Shown here piece after piece: positions 56,633 through 64,000 of a stretch of DNA of 64,000 nucleotides. The notes under the pieces were generated by a model that was given only the letters and a program-made list of their open reading frames with translations, was not told where the DNA came from and did no database searches. Location of the stretch: positions 806,001 through 870,000 of the forward strand of contig JAPTHN010000088.1 in assembly GCA_026936325.1 (NCBI GenBank), in the 5' to 3' direction. The stretch comes from Platynereis dumerilii. Its lineage: Eukaryota > Annelida > Polychaeta > Phyllodocida > Nereididae. How positions within the stretch are numbered: the first letter of the stretch is position 1; the number at the start of each line of letters is the position of its first letter. The position numbers and the translations under genes were made by a program.

Positions 56633-59600
56633 AGCAGATTGAGATAGGAAGTGACCTCCACGGGAGAGAATGGCTAAAGAAAAGGTTATCTGAGCAGCCG
56701 ATTGAACGGTCAACTGAACAATCGTCATCTGAACAGTTAACTGAAGTGAATCATGGACAGTCAAACCAGCGATCAACCGCTGAACGGCTGATAGAAGTGA
56801 ATGCGGAACATTCAACTGAACAATCATTCTCCGAACAGTTGATTGAAGTGACAGGTGAGCAGTCTGCCGTACAATCAGTGACTGAAGAGCTGATTGAAAT
56901 GACAAATGAACAGTCTGCAGAACCGTCAACAGAAAGGTCGATCATGCAGCCTGACATATTTCATATGTGTTCCCTTTGTGGAAAAATATTCGACCAAAAA
57001 GAAAATCTTATGAAACATTTTAAAATACACGGTGAGACTCCATATGGATGTTCAGTGTGTGATAAAAGGTTCGGGACAAAGGATTATCTAACAAGCCACA
57101 TGAAGACACATAGTGACGAGGCTCATCATTGTTTTACATGTGGGAAAACATTCAGACAGAAAGGAAACCTTGAGGCACACATGAGATCTCACACTGGAGA
57201 GAAACCATATGGATGTTCTGTTTGTGGGAAGAAGTTCAGTGTGAAGCATGTCCTTGTCAGACACGTGAAAATGCACAGTGGAGCGAAGCCACATCAATGT
57301 TCTGCATGTGGGATAAAATTCAAACTTAAATGGCACCTTGAAATGCACTTGAGAACTCACACTGGAGAGCAGCCATATGGATGTTCTATTTGTGGGAAAA
57401 AGTTCACTCAGCAGGGAGCCCGAAATAGACATGTGAAAAGGCACAGTAGAGGTGCACCAACTGGAATTATTCAGGTTGGAGAGAGGCCATTTGGATGTTC
57501 TGGGAATAGTAACCCGTCAATGGAACGATCGACTTCAGAAGATTTGACTGAAGTGAAAATAAGACAGTCTACAGATCAGTCAACTTCTGAACAGTTGACT
57601 GAATTGAAAACTGACCCATTAACCGAACTGGTAATTACTGAACAAATGGTTGAAGAGAAAGCTAAACACCTAACCGTAACAACAGAACATTTCTCTGAAG
57701 AAAACACTGAAACGTCAAATGGATGGTCTGCTACAGAACAGCTGACTGGATGTAAAACTGAATACTTAACTGAACTGTTAACTTCTGAACAAATGATCGA
57801 ACAGTTGAGGGATGAGAACACTGAATGCTTAAACAAACTGCTAACCACTGACCGGTTGACTGAGGTGAAAACTGAATGCTTAACTGAATTGTTAAGTACT
57901 GAACAGGTGAATGAAGACAAAACTGAACATTTGACTGAACTGTCAACTACTGATCAGTTCATTGAAGTGAAGACTGAAAACTTGAGTGATCTGCTAACTA
58001 CTGAATGGTTGACTAAAGAGAATACTGATGACTTAACAGAACTGCCAATTACTGTACAGTTGACTGAAGAGAAAACATATCACTTAACTGAACTGTCAAT
58101 TACTGAACAGTTGACTGAAGAGAAAACTGATGACTTAATTGAACTGTTAACTACTGAACAATGGACTGAAAAGAAAACAGATCACTTAACTGAACTGATA
58201 ACTACTGGAGAGTTGACTGAAGAGAAAACTGATGACTTAACTGAACTGTCAAATACAGAACAATTGACTGAAGTGCATTTACTCAGTGCAAAGAAGCCTC
58301 ATCGATGTTCTGCCTGTGGAAGAAACTTCCGTCTGATCGGGCACCTTGAATTGCACACGAGAACTCACACTGGAGAGAAGCCATATGGATGTTCTATTTG
58401 TGGCAGAAAGTTCAGTCAGCTGGGGGTTCGAAATAGACACATGAACATTCACAATAGAAGTGAACAGACTGGAAGACATCAGGGTGGAGACAAGCCACAT
58501 GGACGTTCTGTGAAAACTAGACTGTCAACAGAAAGGTCAACTACTGAAAAGTTAACTGAACTGACAACAGGACAGTCATGTGAACAGTCAAAAGAACGGT
58601 CTTCAGAGCTGTCCTACATATGTTCCTATTGTGGAAAAACATTCAGTGTAAAATCAGACCTTAACAAACACTTAACATCACATCTTGAAAAGCCATATAA
58701 TTGTTCAGTGTGTAATAGAAGATTTGGTACGAAGGGTTGCCTTGCACGTCACATGCAAATGCACAGTGCAGAAAAGCCTCATCAATGTTCTTCTTGTGGG
58801 AAAAGATTCAACCAGAAAGGACACCTTGAAATGCACTTGAGAACTCACACTGGAGAAAAACCATATGGATGTTCTATTTGTGGACAGAAATTCAGTCAGC
58901 AGGGGGTCCGAAATAGACATATGAGAGTGCACTTTAAAGGCAAGCTGAATGAAGAGATGCCATATGGATGTTTAGCTTGTGGGAAAAGTTTCCCTCACAT
59001 TAGGAGCTTTGCCAGTCACATGGACATGCATCATAGTAGTGATGAGCTGATAGAAAAACCTCATGTACACTCTGAAGAGAGGCCTTTTCTATGTTCTGCT
59101 TGTGGGAAAAGTTTCAAGGCGAAAAGGAACCTTGAAAGCCACATGAGATCTCACACTGGAGAGAAGCCATATGGATGTTCTATTTGTGGGAAGAAGTTCA
59201 GTGTGAAGCATGTCCTTGTCAGACACGTGAAAATGCACAGTGATGAGAAGCTACATCAATGTTCTGCTTGTGGGATAAAATTCAAACTTAAATGGCACCT
59301 TGAAACGCATATGAGAACTCACACTGGAGAGCAGCCACATGGATGTTCTATTTGTGGGAAAAAGTTCAGTCAGCAGGGGGTTCTTAACAGACATGTGAGA
59401 GTGCACTTTAAAAGCAAACTGACAGAAATTAATAGTAAAGAGAAGCTGTATGAATGTTCTACTTGTGGGAAAAGTTTCACTCGCCTGAGGAATCTTGCTG
59501 GTCACATGAAAATGAAGCATAGTGGTGATGTGCTGACAGAAAAACCTCACCACCAAGAAAAGCCTTATCTGTGTTCTACTTGTGGGAAAAGTTTCAGGAA

Positions 59601-60321
59601 GAAAGGGGAACTTGAAAATCACACGAGAACTCACACAGGGGAAAAACCATATGGATGTTCTGTTTGTGGGAAGAACTTCAGTTCGGAGAGTGGCCTTGTC
59701 ATACACATGAAAATGCACAGCACAGAGAAGCCTCATCAATGTTCTACTTGTGGGAAAAGCTTTGCTCTCAAACAATACCTCACAATGCACAGGATGACTC
59801 ACAGTGGAGAAAAACTATATGAATGTTCTACTTGCGGGAAAAAGTTCAGTCAGTCGGGGGGTCGCACCAGACACATGAGAATGATTCACAACAGAGGTGA
59901 ACCACTAGGTGGACTTCCAGGTGGGGTGAAACCGTTTGGATGTTCAATGTGTGATATGAGGTTTAGAACGAAGTATAAGTTAGTTGTCCACCTTGAAACA
60001 CATACTGGGGAACAGCCTTATCAATGTTCTGCTTGTGGGAGAAAATTCCCTGTAAAAGGAGCCTATGAAATACACAAGAGAACTCACACTGGAGAAAAAC
60101 CACATGGATGTTCCACTTGCGGCAAGAAGTTCACTGAGCCGGGGGTCCTTCACAGACACATGAAAATTCACAATAGAGCAGAACAATCAAGAAGAATTCA
60201 CAGTGCAGACAATACATACAAGTGTTCTGTTTGTGGGAAGAGCTTCAATCTGAAAGATACACTTACTAGACACCTAAAAGTGCACTATAACAAAACAACC
60301 CAATTCAGGGTCAATGAGTAA
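56623..60321 (+). CDS. C2H2 zinc-finger protein 3 (1232 aa, 26 fingers)
   Basis: One open exon. Residues 1-112 are acidic SEQLTEV / ERSTEQS repeats. Fingers 1-6 follow (about 114-275), then an acidic linker of about 265 residues made of 18-residue repeats (TEQLTEEKTDDLTEL), fingers 7-8, a second linker of about 50, and fingers 9-26 to about 1222. Each linker begins inside a broken finger start (ERPFGCSGN, DKPHGRSV), suggesting that whole acidic-plus-finger blocks were duplicated. Fingers 3-6 and 14-17 are near copies with the same contact helices (SVKHVLVRH, KLKWHLE). Expected nuclear DNA binder. The stop TAA lies at the edge of a palindromic MITE. A likely polyadenylation signal is at 61044-61049. 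Confidence 0.92.
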   Translation: MAAEQIEIGSDLHGREWLKKRLSEQPIERSTEQSSSEQLTEVNHGQSNQRSTAERLIEVNAEHSTEQSFSEQLIEVTGEQSAVQSVTEELIEMTNEQSAEPSTERSIMQPDIFHMCSLCGKIFDQKENLMKHFKIHGETPYGCSVCDKRFGTKDYLTSHMKTHSDEAHHCFTCGKTFRQKGNLEAHMRSHTGEKPYGCSVCGKKFSVKHVLVRHVKMHSGAKPHQCSACGIKFKLKWHLEMHLRTHTGEQPYGCSICGKKFTQQGARNRHVKRHSRGAPTGIIQVGERPFGCSGNSNPSMERSTSEDLTEVKIRQSTDQSTSEQLTELKTDPLTELVITEQMVEEKAKHLTVTTEHFSEENTETSNGWSATEQLTGCKTEYLTELLTSEQMIEQLRDENTECLNKLLTTDRLTEVKTECLTELLSTEQVNEDKTEHLTELSTTDQFIEVKTENLSDLLTTEWLTKENTDDLTELPITVQLTEEKTYHLTELSITEQLTEEKTDDLIELLTTEQWTEKKTDHLTELITTGELTEEKTDDLTELSNTEQLTEVHLLSAKKPHRCSACGRNFRLIGHLELHTRTHTGEKPYGCSICGRKFSQLGVRNRHMNIHNRSEQTGRHQGGDKPHGRSVKTRLSTERSTTEKLTELTTGQSCEQSKERSSELSYICSYCGKTFSVKSDLNKHLTSHLEKPYNCSVCNRRFGTKGCLARHMQMHSAEKPHQCSSCGKRFNQKGHLEMHLRTHTGEKPYGCSICGQKFSQQGVRNRHMRVHFKGKLNEEMPYGCLACGKSFPHIRSFASHMDMHHSSDELIEKPHVHSEERPFLCSACGKSFKAKRNLESHMRSHTGEKPYGCSICGKKFSVKHVLVRHVKMHSDEKLHQCSACGIKFKLKWHLETHMRTHTGEQPHGCSICGKKFSQQGVLNRHVRVHFKSKLTEINSKEKLYECSTCGKSFTRLRNLAGHMKMKHSGDVLTEKPHHQEKPYLCSTCGKSFRKKGELENHTRTHTGEKPYGCSVCGKNFSSESGLVIHMKMHSTEKPHQCSTCGKSFALKQYLTMHRMTHSGEKLYECSTCGKKFSQSGGRTRHMRMIHNRGEPLGGLPGGVKPFGCSMCDMRFRTKYKLVVHLETHTGEQPYQCSACGRKFPVKGAYEIHKRTHTGEKPHGCSTCGKKFTEPGVLHRHMKIHNRAEQSRRIHSADNTYKCSVCGKSFNLKDTLTRHLKVHYNKTTQFRVNE

Positions 60322-60413
60322 CAATATCTCGAGCTGTTGTGTGAATATAATAATATCACTCAAGCCCCAAGGGCGAGAGTGATATCAATTCACACAATAG
60401 CTCATGATATTGT
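60321..60413. mobile_element. Palindromic MITE, 93 bp, overlapping a stop codon
   Basis: Arms ACAATATCTCGAGCTGTTGT and the complement of ACAATAGCTCATGATATTGT, meeting at AAGCCCCAAGGGC, with TA at 60319-60320 and 60414-60415. The stop codon of gene 3 is TA of the target plus the first A of the element. Confidence 0.85.
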
Positions 60414-60415
60414 TA

Positions 60416-61240
60416 CAAAGTAGTAGATATTATTTCTCTGCAGGTTATTCGGTCTAGAGATACACAATACAAAGTTTTTCTGAATAAGATTGCATAGTAC
60501 ATGATACGTGAAGCTTAATTGCATAATGTTGCTCAATTCGTTTGGATGAGATGATGAATTACTGAAATGATTTGTTTCAGTAATTTTGACTGTGTGTATA
60601 TATATTTATACATACATGATGTAAACCCGGTTTTGAGAGAGTTGGTTAAAAATGCTATTTTGATATAAAGGATGAACTTTACTTGTTGAATTTGAGTTTT
60701 TTATGCACACAGATTGGGGATTTCATTGACATGTGCAGTGTTGAAGATCGCTGGTATATATGTTGGTAATGAAATTTGCTTACAATCAACTGATTTAGCT
60801 CATAATTATATATGGCATATTGGTTAATGTCATGTGGCAGCTTTGAATCCATGGATTCTTGTCTTGACTAAGTTGCTGGGTCGTGCTCAGTTTCGACTGT
60901 GGTCATGTCACCTTGACTTATTCTTTGTCTGACTTTGCTGTGTCCTCCCCTAGGGCCTGTCATAATTATAACCTACTAGGTATAAGTACAGGACATCAAG
61001 CCCCAATCATGCATCAATCATGAAAATGTATTCATAAATGCAAAATAAAGTATGAAGTATCTCATGATTCCATATGGCCTCAGTGACGCGCTTCCTCTTC
61101 TCCTAACTAACATGCTAAGTCTGAGTGCAATACTACCGGACATAATGCACCAAATTGCCACCAATTGATCATTGATCCACAATATTTTATATACTCTGTA
61201 TTGATTGTGTGGTCCAAAATGCTAAGAAGTGCTCACCAAA
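60416..61240. other. Spacer between zinc-finger genes 3 and 4
   Basis: Contains the presumed 3' end of gene 3 (AATAAA at 61044-61049) and stretches paralogous to 54420-54540 and 56400-56490. No further gene seen. Confidence 0.55.
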
Positions 61241-61343
61241 TTAATCTGGATATCTTCTTCTAGCATCTCATGAATCCAAATGGTATCTTTTCAGGGTCCT
61301 CACCATAGCAACGAAAACTAAGAACGGTCCAAGATGGCTGCTG
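61241..61343 (+). promoter_or_regulatory. Shared leader of zinc-finger gene 4
   Basis: TCTGGATATCTTC...GGTATCTTTTCAG acceptor ends at 61294, X-box-like GTCCTCACCATAGCAAC at 61296-61312, then ACGAAAACTAAGAACGGTCC and AAGATGGCTGC over the start. Nearly the same as gene 3, without its upstream ATG. Confidence 0.65.
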
Positions 61344-62005
61344 ACGAATTACAAACGGTCCAGATAGAAATCGTAAGGGACTTCCTTGAGAACGAGTGGC
61401 TAACTGAAGGATTTTCTGAGCATTCTATGGAACAATCGGTCATACAGTTGTCCACTGATCAATTGACTGAAGGGGAACATGAAGAGTCAAACGAGTCAGC
61501 CACTAAAGAGCTGATTGAAGTGAATATCGAACATTCGACCGAACGATCGTCATCTCAACAGTTGACTGAGGTGAAACGTGAAGAGTCAAACCAGCGATCT
61601 ACCGCTGAACGGCTGATTGAAGTGTATATTGAACATTCAACCGAACCGTTAACTGCTGATCAGTTGAGTGAAGTGATAACTGAACATTCAAACGAACGAT
61701 CAGTCACTGAACAGCTGATTGAAGTGACAAATGAACAGTCTGCCGTGCAATCAGTCACTGAAGAGCTGATTGAAATGACAAATGAACAGTCTACAGAACC
61801 ATCAATAGAAAGGTCAATAATGCAGCCGGACATATTTCATATGTGTTCCCTGTGTGGAAAAATATTCGACCAAAAAGAAAATCTAATGAAACATTTTAAA
61901 ATTAGAGTTTCCAATGAGAGCGAGAGTTCTCGAGAAGTCTCGAGATCAGCAATGACTCAGCATTTTCTCGTCTCGCCGAGCGAGTCTCGAGAATTGAAGT
62001 GTTGA
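61334..62005 (+). CDS. Zinc-finger gene 4, 5' part, cut short by a hAT MITE
   Basis: The start aligns with gene 3. About 170 residues of ERSVTEQLIEV-type acidic repeats (longer than in gene 3 by several units) are followed by one finger, CSLCGKIFDQKENLMKHFKI, which loses its last His where the element at 61903 begins. The frame then runs 35 codons into the element (VSNESESSREVSR) and stops at 62003-62005. Unless the element is spliced out, the product is an acidic protein of 223 residues with no complete finger. The rest of the gene continues after 62436. Confidence 0.85.
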   Translation: MAADELQTVQIEIVRDFLENEWLTEGFSEHSMEQSVIQLSTDQLTEGEHEESNESATKELIEVNIEHSTERSSSQQLTEVKREESNQRSTAERLIEVYIEHSTEPLTADQLSEVITEHSNERSVTEQLIEVTNEQSAVQSVTEELIEMTNEQSTEPSIERSIMQPDIFHMCSLCGKIFDQKENLMKHFKIRVSNESESSREVSRSAMTQHFLVSPSESRELKC

Positions 62006-62436
62006 TCATTGTTTGACATGGTGTTCATGTGTTTATGTTTATAACGGTTACAAAGCATTGGATTGTTGTTTTGTTTTGCTTGATATTATTGTTATTGTGT
62101 ACTTGCTGCATTGTTCAATTTAAATATCTGTTGGTGATAATCCCCATTGTATACCTGATAAATGCTGAAGTTGAACTTGTACAAATGTTTTAAAATTGTA
62201 TAATATCTGGATGTTTAGCTTTGATTTATAGGAAACAAAACACTGATTAACATTAAAACTATAAAGGATATCATAAAAGCAAAAAAAAGTGATCCATTGT
62301 AAGATTAAATCTCTCTTATTTTATCATTGTGCCAATGGCAGGACAGTGTCCTAGATTTCTCGAGAAATTCTCGATTCTCGTGCACTAGACCATGTCATTC
62401 TCGAGAGGTGTCGATCGAGACTCATTGGAAACACTA
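61903..62436. mobile_element. hAT MITE, 534 bp, inside zinc-finger gene 4
   Basis: Ends TAGAGTTTCCAATGAG and CTCATTGGAAACACTA, exact octamer TTTAAAAT at 61895-61902 and 62437-62444. Gene 3 has the uninterrupted site at the matching finger. TCTCGAG / CTCGAGA words repeat near both ends. No coding capacity. Insert plus duplication is 542 bp, not a multiple of three. Confidence 0.96.
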
Positions 62437-64000
62437 TTTAAAATACACGGTGAGGCGCCATATGGATGTTCAGTGTGTGACAGAAGATTTGGGACGAAGG
62501 ATTGTTTGACAAACCACATGAAGACACATAGTGACAAGGCGCTTCATTGTGGGAAAAGATTCAATCAGAGAGGGCACCTTGAAATGCACTTGAGAACTCA
62601 CACTGGAGAGAAGCCATATGGATGTTCAATTTGTGGAAAGAAGTTCAGTCAGCAGGGGGTGCGAAATAGACACATGAAAGGGCACAATAGAGGTGAAACG
62701 ACTGGAGGAATTCAGGGTGGAGATGGATGTTCTGCTAAGACTGAACTGTCAACCGAAACATCGTTTACTGAAGAACTGACTGGAGTGCAAATAGGACAGT
62801 CTACAGAACAGTCAACTACTGAACAGATGACTGAATTGAAAACTGACAATTTAACCGAACTATTGGCCACTAACCAGTTGACTGAGAAGAATTCTGAACA
62901 CTTAACTGAACTGATAACTACTGAAGAGTTGACTGAAGAATTGACTGAAGATTTGACTGAAGAGTTGACTGAAGAGTTGACTGAAGATAAAACTCCGGAG
63001 AAAACTGGAGAGAAAACAAAAGAGAAAACTGATGACTTGACTGAACTGTTGACTACGGAACAGTTGACTGAAGTGAAGTCTCAGCATTCTCACAATGTCA
63101 AGAAGCCTCATCAATGTTCTTCTTGTGGGAAAAAATTCCATCAGAGAGGGCACCTTGAAACGCACTTGAGAACTCACACTGGAGAGAAGCCATATGGATG
63201 TTCTATTTGTGGGAAAAAGTTCAGTCAGCAGGGGGTGCGAAATAGACACAGGAATAGTCATAGTAGAGCTTCACCTGCCATAAGAATTCAAGACGGAGAA
63301 AAGCCGTATGGATGTTCTGTGAATACTGAACTGTCAACCAAAACGCCGTTCACAGAAGAGTTGACTGAAGTGAAAATAGGACAGTTTACAGGACAGTCAA
63401 CTTCTGAACAGTGGAGTGTATTGAAAACTGAACATTTAACCGAACTGTCAGCTAGTGCTCAGTTTCCTGTAGGGAAAACTGAATCATCAAATGGTCGTTT
63501 GACTGAATTTGAAACCAAAGATTTAACTGACGTGTTAAGTGAACCTACTGACCAAAAAACTGATCACTTAACCGAACTGCTAACTACAGAACAGTTGACT
63601 GAATCTAAGATTGTGCATTCTCACAGTGCTGAGAAGCCTCTTCTATGTTATATTTGTGGGAAAACATTCCATCAGAGCAGGCACCTTGAGGAACACTTAA
63701 GAACTCACACTGGAGAGAAGCCATATGGATGTTCTACTTGTGGAAAGAAGTTCAGTCAGCAGGGGGTTCTTAATAGACATGTGAGGGGGCACTACGGAGA
63801 GAAGCCACATCAATGTTCTACTTGTGGGAAATGCTTTGCTCTCAAAGATACCCTCACAGCGCATATTAGAACTCACAGCGGAGAAAAACCATATGGATGT
63901 TCTGTTTGTGGCAAAAGGTTCCGTCAGCCGGGGGGCTTCAGTAGACACATGAAGACTCATGGCACAAGACCAAATAGAAGAGATCAGGATGGAGAGAAGC
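62392..64000 (+). CDS. Zinc-finger gene 4, 3' part, open to the window edge
   Basis: From an ATG inside the MITE (ACCATGTCATTCTCGAGAGG) the frame crosses the right end of the element and enters the finger array in frame, then stays open for over 530 codons to the window end. Order: finger (CSVCDRRF), a shortened finger that lost its first two cysteine positions (ALHCGKRF, a 9-base deletion against gene 3), finger, acidic linker with LTEELTEDLTEELTEELTED, two fingers, a second linker starting after a broken GEKPYGCSVN, then four fingers. The lack of stops suggests a recent insertion, removal by splicing, or use of the new start. No stop is seen before 64000; the gene continues beyond. Confidence 0.8.
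   Translation, partial: MSFSRGVDRDSLETLFKIHGEAPYGCSVCDRRFGTKDCLTNHMKTHSDKALHCGKRFNQRGHLEMHLRTHTGEKPYGCSICGKKFSQQGVRNRHMKGHNRGETTGGIQGGDGCSAKTELSTETSFTEELTGVQIGQSTEQSTTEQMTELKTDNLTELLATNQLTEKNSEHLTELITTEELTEELTEDLTEELTEELTEDKTPEKTGEKTKEKTDDLTELLTTEQLTEVKSQHSHNVKKPHQCSSCGKKFHQRGHLETHLRTHTGEKPYGCSICGKKFSQQGVRNRHRNSHSRASPAIRIQDGEKPYGCSVNTELSTKTPFTEELTEVKIGQFTGQSTSEQWSVLKTEHLTELSASAQFPVGKTESSNGRLTEFETKDLTDVLSEPTDQKTDHLTELLTTEQLTESKIVHSHSAEKPLLCYICGKTFHQSRHLEEHLRTHTGEKPYGCSTCGKKFSQQGVLNRHVRGHYGEKPHQCSTCGKCFALKDTLTAHIRTHSGEKPYGCSVCGKRFRQPGGFSRHMKTHGTRPNRRDQDGEK

Overview
This window looks like nuclear DNA of a marine invertebrate, most likely an invertebrate deuterostome such as an echinoderm or hemichordate. 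That placement is inferred from recurrent TAGGCCTA words, a short-form C-type lectin pair, very large C2H2 zinc-finger genes and a dense load of hAT, Harbinger and TA-target DNA transposons. It was not established by a search. The DNA is AT-rich by eye, broken by long G or C runs inside transposons. No bacterial operons, rRNA, tRNA genes or CRISPR arrays are visible.

Layout. 1-9.8 kb: no host gene; diverged direct repeats, palindromic and hAT-type MITEs, a Jockey/CR1-type LINE fragment. 9.8-18.1 kb: a tandemly duplicated unit carrying two minus-strand, two-exon secreted C-type lectin genes (11409-12461 and 15564-16842), each unit preceded by an almost identical 1.1-kb repeat. 18.1-27.8 kb: a gene-free repeat district with a filled/empty transposon site pair, a dispersed 50-bp minisatellite built on a small hairpin, a 2.5-kb hAT element with another MITE inside it, and about 2 kb of irregular satellite whose units are also hairpins. 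It lies between two 146-bp direct repeats that look identical. 28.5-33.4 kb: a minus-strand LINE fragment, a 1.0-kb TIR element and a CTGCAG-rich inverted repeat. 33.7-36.2 kb: two candidate orphan exons and the first zinc-finger gene. 36.2-47.2 kb: transposons only, including a 2.3-kb TIR element filled with CCATGG repeats. 47.3-64 kb: three more zinc-finger genes on the plus strand with satellites, a LINE tail and local duplications between them; the last runs off the window.

How the genes relate. Genes 2, 3 and 4 share a leader directly after a splice acceptor and a TEQ/TEV-rich acidic region, so they form one tandemly expanded family. Gene 1 has a different acidic decapeptide region. All should act as nuclear DNA-binding proteins, but targets cannot be read from here. 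Transposons have reshaped at least three coding ends: a hAT MITE supplies the stop codon of lectin 1, a palindromic MITE overlaps the stop codon of zinc-finger gene 3, and a hAT MITE splits zinc-finger gene 4 inside its first finger while placing an in-frame ATG before the remaining open frame.
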